Assembly (NCBI RefSeq): GCF_016056375.1
Contig: NZ_JAEDAE010000001.1
Location: 930,001-994,000, forward strand
DNA length: 64,000 nucleotides
Origin: Hymenobacter negativus
GTDB taxonomy: Bacteria > Bacteroidota > Bacteroidia > Cytophagales > Hymenobacteraceae
Direction of reading: 5' to 3'
In this document: positions 25,484-34,575 of the stretch, piece after piece
How positions within the stretch are numbered: position 1 is the stretch's first letter
Layout: every line of letters starts with the position of its first letter
Notes under the pieces: generated by a model
Told to the model about the DNA's origin: nothing
The model's database searches: none
What the model saw: only the letters and a program-made list of their open reading frames with translations
Made by a program: the position numbers and the translations under genes

Positions 25484-26234
25484 AAGTGCCGCCGTGGCTC
25501 CCGCCGACGTTCCCGTAGCCGCCAAGCTCGAAGCCCTGCTCACCCTGCAGCACCTCGACTCGCAGCTCGACGAAATCCGGCGTGTGCGGGGCGATTTGCC
25601 CGAGGAAGTGAGCGACCTCGAAGACGAAATTGCTGGCTACGAGGTGCGTGTGAAGAAATTTGACGAAGACATTCAGGGCCTGAACGACTTCATCAAGAGC
25701 CGCAAGCAGGCCAGCAAGGACGCTGAAACGCTCATCAAGAAGTACGACGAGCAGCAGCAGAACGTGCGCAACAACCGCGAGTTCGAAGCCATTGCCAAGG
25801 AAATTGAGCTGCAGCGCCTGGAAATCCAGATTGCCGACAAGAAAATCAAGGAGTCGCAGTACCAGATTGACGTGAAAAACGCCGAAATCAGCGGTACGAA
25901 GTCGAAGCTGGACGAGCGCCGCAAGGACCTCGACACCAAGAAAAGCGAGCTCGACACCATCATTTCGGAAAACGAAGAGGAGGAGCGTGCCATCATGGCC
26001 CAGCGCGAGGAAGCTACCAAGCCGGTGGAAGACCGCCTGCTGACGGCCTATACCCGCATTCGCGGCAACGTGCGCAACGGCTTGGCCGTGGTGCTGGTGC
26101 GCCGCGACGCCTGCGGCGGCTGCTTCAACACGGTGCCGCCCCAGCGCCAGGCCGACATCATTTCGCACAAGAAAATCATCGTGTGCGAGCACTGCGGCCG
26201 GATTCTGGCCGACGTGGAAGTGCGCACTGCATAG
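25473..26234 (+). CDS. C4 zinc-ribbon coiled-coil protein (CT398/Rv2229c type)
   Basis: 253 residues. Residues ~30-180 are a long Glu/Lys/Asp-rich coiled coil (LQHLDSQLDEIRRVRGDLPE to IISENEEEERAIM). The C-terminal ~50 residues form a zinc ribbon with CGGC at DACGGCFN and CEHC at VCEHCGRIL. The structure matches the bacterial CT398/Rv2229c family, whose role may include flagellar or envelope assembly but is not established. The start codon overlaps the end of the Nif3-like gene (ATGACTGCTAA). A strong terminator follows. Confidence 0.92.
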   Translation: MTAKSAAVAPADVPVAAKLEALLTLQHLDSQLDEIRRVRGDLPEEVSDLEDEIAGYEVRVKKFDEDIQGLNDFIKSRKQASKDAETLIKKYDEQQQNVRNNREFEAIAKEIELQRLEIQIADKKIKESQYQIDVKNAEISGTKSKLDERRKDLDTKKSELDTIISENEEEERAIMAQREEATKPVEDRLLTAYTRIRGNVRNGLAVVLVRRDACGGCFNTVPPQRQADIISHKKIIVCEHCGRILADVEVRTA

Positions 26235-26254
26235 TTTTTGTTTGCAATGATTTG

Positions 26255-26284
26255 AAAAAGGAACGGCCCTGCCGTTCCTTTTTT
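26255..26284 (+). terminator. Rho-independent terminator after the zinc-ribbon gene
   Basis: AAAAAGGAACGG (26255-26266) pairs perfectly with 26272-26283 around CCCTG, ending in a T-run. Confidence 0.93.
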
Positions 26285-26312
26285 GTTGCCGGGCTTTTGG
26301 TTTTGTTGGTTC

Positions 26313-27893
26313 ATGCTTCGTCGGACATTTTCACTTGCTGCGCTTCACCTCCCTGCTCACCTGGCGGGGCTGGCATTGGCATTGATGAGCAGCGTGTTGC
26401 CGGCGCAGGCGAGTTCCGGGCCGCCGACCCAAGTCGTAGAAGCCCAGGAATTGGCGGCCAACACCGAACAGGCGGCCAACCAGAAACCCGAAGCCCTTAC
26501 CCCTAACAGCCGCCGCGCTTACGCTGACGTCCTGAAGCTGCGCCTCGATGCGGCCCGTGCTTTGTTGCGGCCCGAGCTGGCCAGCATGCCCACGGCCCCC
26601 GCTCCCCTGCTGGTAGCCAACTGCGCCGACTTCGTGGAACTACTCATCACCCAGGATGCCGGCCGCTACGATGCCCTGACCGACGCCCAGGAAGCCCGCC
26701 TCGATGCCCTGGATGATGCGCCCGCCAGCGCCCTGCGCGACTACGCCCGGGCCGAAATCACGCTGCACCTGGGCCTTAGCCAGTTGCTATTCAAGCACGT
26801 GGTGATGGGCGGCTACCACCTACGCAGCGGCTACCATCAGATGCAGGACGTGGTGAAGCATTACCCTAATTTCCTGCCTGCCCGCAAGACGTTGGGGGTT
26901 TGCGAGTTTGCGGTGGGCTCTCTGCCCGAGGGCTACCACTGGCTGCTGCGTCTGCTGGGTCTCACGGCCAACCTGGACACCGGCTTGCAACGCCTGGCCC
27001 AGGCCGCTACGCAACCGAATGACTTCCAGCTCGAAAGCCAGATTCTTCTGGCCCTGATTCGGGAGAGCTACTACAAGAAGCCGGCTGAAGCCCTGCGACT
27101 GGCCGAACAGCTTACCATCCAACAGCCCGACAACTTGCTATTCGCCTACTTGCGTATCAGCGTGGAGAAGCGGCAGCACCACGGCGCGGTGGCCCTCGCC
27201 GCTTACCGCGCCCGCCCTACCGGGCCCGGCTACCTGCCCACCGCCTACCTGCACCACATGGCTGCCGACCTGCTGCTCTACCGGGGCGAATACGCGGCAT
27301 CGGAGCGCGAGAATCTGGCGTTTCTGCACGAGTTTCGGGGCCAGCACTACCGCAAGGATGCCGCATTCAAGCTCTACCTGGCGGTGTGGCTGAGCGGGCA
27401 ACCGGCCGCGGCGGCCAAATACCGCGCACTAATTAACCAACCCGGCCCGGCCGATGTGGAGGAGGACGTGTACGCCCAGCATTACTACCAGGAAGCCGTG
27501 GCGCTCAATCCCATTCTCACCAAAGCCCGGCTGCAATCGGATGGCGGTTACGACCGCGAGGCACTGGCTACCTTGCGGGCCTTCCATGCTACCCAGGCCA
27601 CGCTCTGGCGCGACCGCATTGAGGCGCCCTACCGGCGCGCCCGCGCCTACCAGGGCCTCGGCCGGCTCGATTCGGCCTGGTTTTACTTCGAGCAAACGCA
27701 GACCGAGGCCGGCCCCAAAGCGCCTTATTATTACGCGCCCCAAGCTGCCCTGCAGCAAGGCTACATGGCCCAAAGCGTGGGCAACAAGCCCACGGCGCGC
27801 CTGTATTTCCGACGGGCGCTGAATTATCCCTGGCACGAATACAAAAACAGCACCGACGCCAAAGCCAAACTGGCGTTGCGCGAGTTGAAGTAG
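26313..27893 (+). CDS. Secreted TPR-like repeat protein
   Basis: 526 residues from the ATG at 26313. An upstream in-frame TTG at 26283 falls in the terminator T-run and is rejected. A signal peptide covers residues ~1-32 (AGLALALMSSVLPAQASS). The rest is helical, with TPR-like helix pairs such as FLPARKTLGVCEFAVGSL, EALRLAEQLTIQQPDNLLFA and YQGLGRLDSAWFYFEQTQTE. The ending KPTARLYFRRALNYPWHEYK is also TPR-like. TPR proteins act as scaffolds; no specific partner can be named. pabB starts 60 bases after it. Confidence 0.8.
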   Translation: MLRRTFSLAALHLPAHLAGLALALMSSVLPAQASSGPPTQVVEAQELAANTEQAANQKPEALTPNSRRAYADVLKLRLDAARALLRPELASMPTAPAPLLVANCADFVELLITQDAGRYDALTDAQEARLDALDDAPASALRDYARAEITLHLGLSQLLFKHVVMGGYHLRSGYHQMQDVVKHYPNFLPARKTLGVCEFAVGSLPEGYHWLLRLLGLTANLDTGLQRLAQAATQPNDFQLESQILLALIRESYYKKPAEALRLAEQLTIQQPDNLLFAYLRISVEKRQHHGAVALAAYRARPTGPGYLPTAYLHHMAADLLLYRGEYAASERENLAFLHEFRGQHYRKDAAFKLYLAVWLSGQPAAAAKYRALINQPGPADVEEDVYAQHYYQEAVALNPILTKARLQSDGGYDREALATLRAFHATQATLWRDRIEAPYRRARAYQGLGRLDSAWFYFEQTQTEAGPKAPYYYAPQAALQQGYMAQSVGNKPTARLYFRRALNYPWHEYKNSTDAKAKLALRELK

Positions 27894-27953
27894 TCCGCCT
27901 TTTATTTATCGCTGAAACCTGCCAAACCGACGGCCCTCCCCTGTTATTCTGCT

Positions 27954-29231
27954 GTGCCTGCAACTGCTTTCGAAACCGTTCCGCTGCATGAGCTGCCTGC
28001 CGATTTTCGGGTCCGGGCGCTGCATTGGGGCGCAACTTTTCCGCACTGCACCTACTTCGAGCCCAACGACCTGGCTTACCCGCAGGGTGCGTTAGAGCGC
28101 CTACTGGCAGTAGCGCCGGCCGGAGCCCAAAATGTCCATTCGCTGGCTGATTTGTCTGGGCAGCCAGCGACTGCTGCCCCCCGTTTTGGCTTCCTGACCT
28201 ACGACTTAAAAAACGACATCGAAGCCCTTTATAGCGAAAATTTTGCAGGATTCGCGTGGCCACCCTTGCATTTTTTCACGCCGGAAACCTGGTTGGTGTG
28301 GCGGGCTGATACGCTGGAAATTCACGGGCAAACAGCCGGGATTCTGGCCCGAGTTCTGGCGCAATCCGTGCCGCCGGTTGCGGCGCCAGCCGTGCCAGTT
28401 ATGCGCCCACGTCTGCCCAAAACGGAATATCTGCGGGCCGTGGAAGCCATTCGGGAAGAAATTCTCAACGGGGAAGTGTATGAGCTGAACCTCTGCCAGG
28501 AATTCTACGCCGAGGACGTGGTATTAAGCCCCGTAGCGGTTTTCTGGCAGCTCATGCGGGCGTCGCCCGCGCCGTTTGCGGGCTTCGTGCGCTGGCACGA
28601 CCATTTCCTGCTTTGCGCCTCGCCCGAGCGGTTCCTAGCGCACCGCCAAGGTCAGTTGATTTCCCAGCCCATCAAGGGCACCATCCGGCGCGGGCCCACG
28701 CCGGCCGAAGATGAGCAGCAGCGCCAAACCCTGTTGCACGACGAAAAGGAACGCGCCGAAAACCTCATGATTGTGGACCTCGTGCGCAACGACCTCGCCC
28801 GCGTGGCCCGCACCGGCACCGTGCGCGTGCCCGAGCTTTTCGGCCTCTATCCCTTCCGCCACCTCTGGCAAATGATTTCAACCGTCACCGCCGACCTACG
28901 CTCCGGCACCGGCCTGGCCGAAATCCTCCGCGCCGCCTTCCCCATGGGCTCGATGACCGGTGCGCCGAAAATCCGCGCCATGCAGCTCATCGAGCACTAC
29001 GAACGCAGCCGGCGCGGCCTCTACAGCGGCAGCATCGGCTATGTGGGAGCCGATGGAAACTTCGATTTCAACGTCGTTATTCGCTCGCTGCAATACCGCC
29101 AGGATACCGGCTACCTGAGCTTCCAGGTCGGCTCTGCTATTACTTACGACTCTGACCCGGAGCGTGAATATGACGAATGCTTGCTGAAAGCCAGGGCTTT
29201 GCTGGAAGTATTGGGAACAGGCATTGAGTAG
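27954..29231 (+). CDS. pabB: Aminodeoxychorismate synthase component I
   Basis: 425 residues from a GTG start. It makes 4-amino-4-deoxychorismate from chorismate for folate synthesis. The chorismate-binding domain shows YELNLCQEFYAE, LCASPERFLAHRQG, SQPIKGTIRRG, ERAENLMIVDLVRNDLARVA, FPMGSMTGAPKIRAM and VGSAITYDSDPEREYDECLL. The Lys in PIKGT is characteristic of PabB, whereas anthranilate synthase has Ala there. The N-terminal ~150 residues are less conserved. No glutaminase partner (pabA) is in the window. The gene stands alone between the TPR-like gene and miaB. Confidence 0.94.
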   Translation: MPATAFETVPLHELPADFRVRALHWGATFPHCTYFEPNDLAYPQGALERLLAVAPAGAQNVHSLADLSGQPATAAPRFGFLTYDLKNDIEALYSENFAGFAWPPLHFFTPETWLVWRADTLEIHGQTAGILARVLAQSVPPVAAPAVPVMRPRLPKTEYLRAVEAIREEILNGEVYELNLCQEFYAEDVVLSPVAVFWQLMRASPAPFAGFVRWHDHFLLCASPERFLAHRQGQLISQPIKGTIRRGPTPAEDEQQRQTLLHDEKERAENLMIVDLVRNDLARVARTGTVRVPELFGLYPFRHLWQMISTVTADLRSGTGLAEILRAAFPMGSMTGAPKIRAMQLIEHYERSRRGLYSGSIGYVGADGNFDFNVVIRSLQYRQDTGYLSFQVGSAITYDSDPEREYDECLLKARALLEVLGTGIE

Positions 29232-29296
29232 GGCGCGGGGGCAAGTCCCACACCCTACATTATTCTGCCATTCTGTCATTTTACCCTTGGCTGCCG

Positions 29297-29304
29297 TATC
29301 TTTG
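29297..29304 (+). promoter_or_regulatory. Candidate -7 element for miaB
   Basis: TATCTTTG, an exact consensus match, 25 bases before the miaB ATG. Confidence 0.62.
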
Positions 29305-29329
29305 TCTTCCGCCGAAACGCGTTTAGAAT

Positions 29330-30769
29330 ATGGCCCAACCCCTGTTAACCCTTGATTTTTTAGATAAAGCCGCTCCCGCCGCCGAGGCTACGCCCAGCGG
29401 CGACGTGCGCGTGACGGCTGCTACCCGTACCGGCCGCCAGCGTAAGCTCTACATCGAGAGCTACGGCTGCCAGATGAACTTCTCGGACTCCGAAATCGTG
29501 TCGAGCATCCTGTTCGACGAAGGCTTCGACACCACCGACGACCTCGCCAATGCCGACCTCGTGCTGCTCAACACCTGCTCCATCCGCGAGAAGGCCGAGC
29601 AGACGGTGCGCATGCGCCTCAAGCAAATCAACTCCCACAAAAAGCGTAAGCCCGGCATGCTGGTGGGCGTGCTCGGCTGTATGGCCGAGCGCCTGAAAAG
29701 CAAGTTTCTCGAAGAAGAGAAGATTGTGGACCTGGTAGTTGGTCCCGATGCTTACCGGGATTTGCCCGGCCTCATCAGCCAGGTGGACGGTGGCCAGAAG
29801 GGCGTGAACGTGCTGCTGAGCCGCGAAGAAACCTACGCCGACATCACGCCCGTGCGCCTGAACTCCAACGGCGTAGCGGCCTTCATCAGCATCATGCGCG
29901 GCTGCGACAACATGTGCTCGTTCTGCGTGGTGCCCTTCACCCGCGGGCGCGAGCGCAGCCGCGATGCCCACAGCATCATCCAGGAAGCCACTGACTTGGT
30001 AGCGGCTGGCTACAAGGAAGTGACCCTGCTGGGCCAGAACGTGGACTCCTACAAATGGGCATCGGCCGATGGCACCGAGCACGTCAATTTCGCCCAGCTG
30101 CTGGAGCGCGTGGCTCTCATCAGCCCCGAGCTGCGGGTGCGCTTCTCGACGTCGCACCCCAAGGACATCACCGACGAGGTGCTGCACACCATGGCGCGCC
30201 ACGTTAACATCTGCAAGTACATCCACCTGCCGGCCCAGAGCGGCAACTCGCGTGTGCTGGCCCTGATGAACCGCACCTACGACCGGCCCTGGTACGAGGA
30301 GCGGGTTCAGGCCATTCGCCGCATTCTGGGCGAGGACTGCGCCATTTCGACGGATATGATTGCCGGGTTCTGCTCCGAAACCGAGGAGGAGCATCAGGAC
30401 ACGCTCAGCCTGCTCGATTTGGTGAAGTACGACATGGCCTACAACTTCTTCTACTCGGAGCGCCCCGGCACGCTGGCCGCCCGCAAGCTGGCTGATGACA
30501 TTCCGCTCGAAACCAAGAAGCGCCGCCTCCAGGAAATTATTGATTTGCAGCAGCTCCACGCTCGGGCCCGCTACACCCGCATGGTGGGCAAGGTGCATCA
30601 GGTGCTGGTCGAAGGCCCGTCCAAACGCTCGGCCGAGCACCTCAGCGGCCGCAACGACCAGAACCAGGTAGTCATTTTCCCGAAAGGCAATTTCAAGAAG
30701 GGCGACTACGTGAGCGTACTGGCAACCAGCACCACCGGTGCCGCATTGCTGGGCGAGGCGGTTGTGTAA
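29330..30769 (+). CDS. miaB: tRNA i6A37 methylthiotransferase MiaB
   Basis: 479 residues. MiaB converts i6A37 to ms2i6A37 in tRNAs that read UNN codons. First cluster ligands are C47 (SYGCQMN), C83 (LNTCSI) and C117 (LGCMAE). The radical SAM motif GCDNMCSFC gives C192, C196 and C199, followed by [12 protein letters not shown], the MiaB signature. [32 protein letters not shown] and [14 protein letters not shown] are also typical, and a TRAM domain closes the protein. About 35 N-terminal residues precede the MTTase domain. A short membrane-protein gene follows 30 bases after the stop. Confidence 0.96.
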   Translation: MAQPLLTLDFLDKAAPAAEATPSGDVRVTAATRTGRQRKLYIESYGCQMNFSDSEIVSSILFDEGFDTTDDLANADLVLLNTCSIREKAEQTVRMRLKQINSHKKRKPGMLVGVLGCMAERLKSKFLEEEKIVDLVVGPDAYRDLPGLISQVDGGQKGVNVLLSREETYADITPVRLNSNGVAAFISIMRGCDNMCSFCVVPFTRGRERSRDAHSIIQEATDLVAAGYKEVTLLGQNVDSYKWASADGTEHVNFAQLLERVALISPELRVRFSTSHPKDITDEVLHTMARHVNICKYIHLPAQSGNSRVLALMNRTYDRPWYEERVQAIRRILGEDCAISTDMIAGFCSETEEEHQDTLSLLDLVKYDMAYNFFYSERPGTLAARKLADDIPLETKKRRLQEIIDLQQLHARARYTRMVGKVHQVLVEGPSKRSAEHLSGRNDQNQVVIFPKGNFKKGDYVSVLATSTTGAALLGEAVV

Positions 30770-30799
30770 CGAATATTCAAAGGCTAAATCATCATCCCA

Positions 30800-30913
30800 A
30801 TGACAATTGTAAACAGCCTGCTCGTGTGGCAGATTTTCCTGCTTATCGGGGGAGGTTTTATTGCCTTCCTGGTTATCCGGTTGCTCTGGCGCATGAATTT
30901 TCCTAAAAAATAA
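30800..30913 (+). CDS. Small single-pass membrane protein (37 aa), unannotated type
   Basis: An ATG-TAA frame of 37 codons, too short for most gene finders. It starts MTIVNSLLVWQIFLLIGGGF and ends in VIRLLWRMNFPKK. A hydrophobic segment runs from about residue 7 to 29 and is flanked on the C-terminal side by R, R and KK, so the C-terminus should be cytoplasmic. It lies between miaB (30-base gap) and the sigma-54 activator (35-base gap), all on the plus strand, consistent with cotranscription. I do not recognise a family. A regulatory or accessory membrane microprotein is possible. Confidence 0.55.
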   Translation: MTIVNSLLVWQIFLLIGGGFIAFLVIRLLWRMNFPKK

Positions 30914-30948
30914 TTTTACGGCTGAATTATTCTGATTCGGTCCTCTGA

Positions 30949-32241
30949 ATGACACCTTCCGAAATCCAATCCATCAAGCTCCGGTTCGGCATCATCGGCA
31001 ACGCGCCAGCGCTGAACTACGCCATTCAGGTGGCCGCGCAAGTCGCGCCCACCGACATGACGGTGCTCATCACCGGCGAAAGCGGGTCGGGCAAGGAGTC
31101 GTTTTCCAAGATTATCCACGCCCTGTCGCCGCGCAAGCACGGGCAGTTCATCGCCATCAACTGCGGTGCGATTCCTGAGGGCACGATTGACTCGGAGTTG
31201 TTTGGCCACGAAAAGGGCTCTTTCACCGGAGCCAACGAGGCGCGCAAAGGCTACTTTGAGGTAACCAACGGCGGCACCATTTTCCTCGATGAAATCGGCG
31301 AGATGCCGCTGGGCACCCAAGCCCGCCTGCTGCGCGTGCTGGAGAATGGCGAGTTCATTCGCGTGGGTTCCAGCAAGGTGCAGAAAACCGACGTGCGCGT
31401 GGTGGCCGCCACCAACGTGAACCTGCTCGACCGCGTGCAGGCCGGCACCTTCCGCGAAGACCTGTACTACCGCCTGAACACGGTGCCCATCACCGTGCCG
31501 CCGCTGCGCGAGCGCGGCGACGACATCTACCTGCTGTTCCGCAAGTTTGCGTCGGATGCGGCCGAGCGCTACCGCACCCGGCCCATCACACTGCTGCCCG
31601 ATGCCGTGCCGGTACTCACTCGCTTCCGCTTCCCCGGCAACATTCGCCAGCTCAAGAACATCGCCGAACAGATGTCGGTGCTCGAAACCGACCGCGACGT
31701 GGATGCTCGCCGCCTCGCGCCCTATCTGCCGCAGGACCAGGCCAGCCGCCTGCCCATGCTGCTGGGCCCGGGCGCGCCCGACGGGGCCGCCGCCGGCTAC
31801 TCCGAGCGGGATTTGCTCTACAAAATCCTGTTCGACATGCGCCGCGACATGACGGACCTCAAGAAAATGGTGCTGGAGCTGGCCACAGGCCAGCGCCCCC
31901 ACGAGGCCCAAGAGCTCCTGCGTCAAAACAGCCACCTCTTCAACAATACGGCTCCCGCCGGCACGTTTGACAGCGGCCAGGCCGCCGAGTATTTCCTGCC
32001 CGCCGCCCCCAGCCCTTACAACAGCGAGCCGGCCACGAGCTACGACGACGAAACCCCGGTGGAGGACATTCCGCACGAAACCGAGGAAGAAACGCTGTCG
32101 CTCGATATCAAGGAACGCGAGATGATACTCAAGGCGTTGAAGAAGCACAACAACAAGCGCAAGTACGCCGCCCACGACCTGGGCATCTCGGAACGCACCC
32201 TGTACCGCAAACTCAAGCAATATGACCTGGAGCAAGTGTAA
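30949..32241 (+). CDS. Orphan sigma-54-dependent transcriptional activator
   Basis: 430 residues. The AAA+ domain starts almost at once: Walker A GESGSGKE (43-50), the sigma-54 loop GSFTGA (90-95, variant of GAFTGA), FLDEIGEMPLGTQARLLRVL (Walker B), and FRFPGNIRQLKNIAEQ. There is no receiver or sensor domain in front, so it lacks the usual input module. Residues ~280-360 form an extra linker with acidic and Pro-rich parts. The C-terminus is a Fis-type HTH (KYAAHDLGISERTLYRKLKQ). It overlaps lptE by 20 bases. Targets unknown; coupling to lptE and secG suggests envelope control. Confidence 0.92.
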   Translation: MTPSEIQSIKLRFGIIGNAPALNYAIQVAAQVAPTDMTVLITGESGSGKESFSKIIHALSPRKHGQFIAINCGAIPEGTIDSELFGHEKGSFTGANEARKGYFEVTNGGTIFLDEIGEMPLGTQARLLRVLENGEFIRVGSSKVQKTDVRVVAATNVNLLDRVQAGTFREDLYYRLNTVPITVPPLRERGDDIYLLFRKFASDAAERYRTRPITLLPDAVPVLTRFRFPGNIRQLKNIAEQMSVLETDRDVDARRLAPYLPQDQASRLPMLLGPGAPDGAAAGYSERDLLYKILFDMRRDMTDLKKMVLELATGQRPHEAQELLRQNSHLFNNTAPAGTFDSGQAAEYFLPAAPSPYNSEPATSYDDETPVEDIPHETEEETLSLDIKEREMILKALKKHNNKRKYAAHDLGISERTLYRKLKQYDLEQV

Positions 32242-32758
32242 AGCCGCTTTTTATTCGGTCGCCGCGCTTTGCTTGGTGCTGGGACTGAGCAGCTGCGGCG
32301 TGTACTCCTTCAACGGCACCAACATTGATCCAGCGGTGCGCACCATTTCCATTGCCACGATTCAGAACAACTCGCCTTCGGGACCGGCCTTTCTCACGCA
32401 GCGCTTCACCGAGGATTTGAAGGACTATTTCCAGCGCAATACCAATCTAAAACTCGTGCCCCGCGACGGCGACCTGCAATTCGACGGCAACATCGTGGCC
32501 TACGACTTTGCGCCGGCCTCCATTCAGCAGGTCAACGGCGTGTCGCAGGCCGGCTCAAACCGCCTCACGATTCAGGTCAAAATTCGCTTCACCAACACCA
32601 AGGACGACAAGCAGAGCTTCGAGCAGGTGTTCCAGAATTTTGACGATTATGCGGCCAACCGCAACATTTCGACCATCAACAACGACCCCACCGCCGTGCG
32701 TACCACCACGGATAAAATTATTACCGACATTTTTAATAAGTCGGTAGCTAACTGGTAG
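32222..32758 (+). CDS. lptE: LptE-family LPS-assembly lipoprotein
   Basis: 178 residues. The lipoprotein signal ends VLGLSSC, so C25 is the lipid-modified residue, followed by GVYSFNGTNIDPAVRTISIA. The pattern continues with FLTQRFTEDLKDYFQRNTNL and LQFDGNIVAYDFAPAS, as in LptE/LpsE proteins of Bacteroidota. LptE plugs the LptD barrel in the outer membrane to help insert LPS. Its start overlaps the end of the sigma-54 activator gene by 20 bases, so the two should be translationally linked. Confidence 0.9.
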   Translation: MTWSKCKAAFYSVAALCLVLGLSSCGVYSFNGTNIDPAVRTISIATIQNNSPSGPAFLTQRFTEDLKDYFQRNTNLKLVPRDGDLQFDGNIVAYDFAPASIQQVNGVSQAGSNRLTIQVKIRFTNTKDDKQSFEQVFQNFDDYAANRNISTINNDPTAVRTTTDKIITDIFNKSVANW

Positions 32759-32973
32759 TCGGCGAATAAATTGGGGTTTGGGGCAGTTGGCCGGCAGAGG
32801 AATTACGCACTGAATTTTCCGGGAAATATCAATTAACTGCACGCTAGCAGCAGGTGTATCTGCGTAAATTAGCGTAATGTTGCACCCCCATTAATGGGTC
32901 CGATGCGCTGATTTACGGCTTTGCTCCGAAACTCAGTTCTTCCCAATTACCGCTTCCACTGCCTGTTTCATCT

Positions 32974-34548
32974 GTGACCCGCGCTACGCTTCTGCACGTT
33001 CTCGACCGCCCCACCGCTTTGGGGCCGGCCGAAGTGCGCGAGCTTGAGCAGCTGGCCCAGGCCTTTCCCTATTGCCAGACTGCCCACCTGCTGCTGGCCA
33101 AAGCCGCTCACGACCAGGGCACCATGCTGGCCAGCCAGCGCCTGCGCCGCGCCGCCACTTACGCTGCCGACCGCAGCCTGCTGCGCCGCCTCATCGAGCA
33201 AGTGGAAGCGGAGCCCGTAGCTCTTCCGGTTTCCGGGGCTGCGCCCTCCATTGAGAGTCCGCCCCCGGTTGCAATCGAGCCAGCTTTCGTGGCCGAAGCC
33301 ACGCCAGTTGCTACGCCACAGCCAGCAGCGCCGGTTGCGGCGGAAATCCCTGCCCCCGCACCGGCAGCCGTTGTCATTGCTGCAAAGCCCGAACCGATTA
33401 CAGCGGTTGAGGAACCCCAACCAGTGGCCACAAGTCCGGCAATGCCGGCGGTTTCCGTTGAAATTGAACAGGCCTTGCCATCTGCCGTGGCCGCGCAGTT
33501 GTCTGTAGCACCGGCAGCTATTGCAGAAGTCCTCTCCGAAGCAGTTCCCCCGGCTGAATCCACCCAAGCCACGGCCATCGTCCAGGAAGAAAAGCCAGCG
33601 GTGCCGCAAGCCGCGCACGAAGCTTCTCCTCCGTTTCCAGTTGAATTGGAGCCGGCAACGCCAACGGCGGCCCCACCCCCGATAGAATTGGTCGACCAAG
33701 AAGGGGTTGAGATAACGACCAGCCCCCTGGCCGAGCCAGTGGCAGCAGTTGAAGTGCCTGAAATAATTTCGGCACCGCTAATTGACGCACCCGAGGCCAT
33801 TGCAATTGCCGACGAATTACCGGCCCAGGCCCCCGCGATTCGGCCACCGGTAGAAGTGGGCGAAGCGAGGTTCGAATTTGGCCTAGCCGATGCGCCGCCC
33901 GCCGCCGTAACGAGCTATGAGCTGCCCGGCCTGGTTGATGAATGGGCCGCATCGGCGGTTACCCGCAGCCTGGGCAGCCCCGACGCATTTACCCTGCCGG
34001 CGACGGCCCCGGCCGCGCCGGTGTTCACCCCGGCCGCTTTCACCGGCGATGCCGTGGTGGGCTACGCTTTCGGCGAAAGCAGCCGTCTGGGCTTGTCCAT
34101 GCAGCTGCTGGACCTGCTGACTGCCAAGGCCGAAGCCGCCGAAACCGCCACCGCCGTGGTGGCCGCCGCCCAGCCGCCGGCCGTGCCGCTCCCCCCCACC
34201 GGCACCTTCTTCGAGCCGGACCCGCTGCTGCTCGACCACTGGGCCACGCACTGCCCCGCCCCGCCCGAGCTGCCTTCTACCATTGACCTCATCAACAACT
34301 TCCTCAAGCGTCAGCCGCGCCTCACGCGGCCGGGCATGCTGCCGCCCACGCCCGGCGGCCAGCCCGACTTGAGCGTGCGCAGCACCCGCTCCGAACCCGA
34401 CCTCGTTTCCGAAAATCTGGCCCGCATCTTCGTGCGGCAAGGCAAAACTGCCCGGGCCATTGAGATTTATGAAAAGCTCATGGTGAAGCAGCCGGAAAAA
34501 ATGGCGTACTTTGCAGCCCAAATAGAATCATTGCAACCTTCAGCGTAA
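32974..34548 (+). CDS. Pro/Ala/Glu-rich protein with TPR-like C-terminus
   Basis: 524 residues from a GTG start. The N-terminal ~70 residues are helical (ELEQLAQAFPYCQTAHLLLA, ASQRLRRAATYAADRSLLRR). Residues ~75-300 are a low-complexity stretch dominated by Pro, Ala, Glu and Val and probably disordered. The C-terminal part ends with VSENLARIFVRQGKTARAIE and IYEKLMVKQPEKMAYFAAQI, resembling one TPR unit. No signal peptide is seen. In relatives a protein with this end is often found next to secG, as here (27-base gap). Function is unknown; a scaffold role is inferred. Confidence 0.8.
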   Translation: MTRATLLHVLDRPTALGPAEVRELEQLAQAFPYCQTAHLLLAKAAHDQGTMLASQRLRRAATYAADRSLLRRLIEQVEAEPVALPVSGAAPSIESPPPVAIEPAFVAEATPVATPQPAAPVAAEIPAPAPAAVVIAAKPEPITAVEEPQPVATSPAMPAVSVEIEQALPSAVAAQLSVAPAAIAEVLSEAVPPAESTQATAIVQEEKPAVPQAAHEASPPFPVELEPATPTAAPPPIELVDQEGVEITTSPLAEPVAAVEVPEIISAPLIDAPEAIAIADELPAQAPAIRPPVEVGEARFEFGLADAPPAAVTSYELPGLVDEWAASAVTRSLGSPDAFTLPATAPAAPVFTPAAFTGDAVVGYAFGESSRLGLSMQLLDLLTAKAEAAETATAVVAAAQPPAVPLPPTGTFFEPDPLLLDHWATHCPAPPELPSTIDLINNFLKRQPRLTRPGMLPPTPGGQPDLSVRSTRSEPDLVSENLARIFVRQGKTARAIEIYEKLMVKQPEKMAYFAAQIESLQPSA

Positions 34549-34575
34549 TTTGCTTTTTCAGCTTCTTTACCCCTC

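Noticed and set aside
29360..30955. 531-codon open frame antisense to miaB, and a 439-codon one antisense to the sigma-54 gene
   Set aside because: Both mirror confidently identified genes and have the same compositional signature of reverse-strand shadows.
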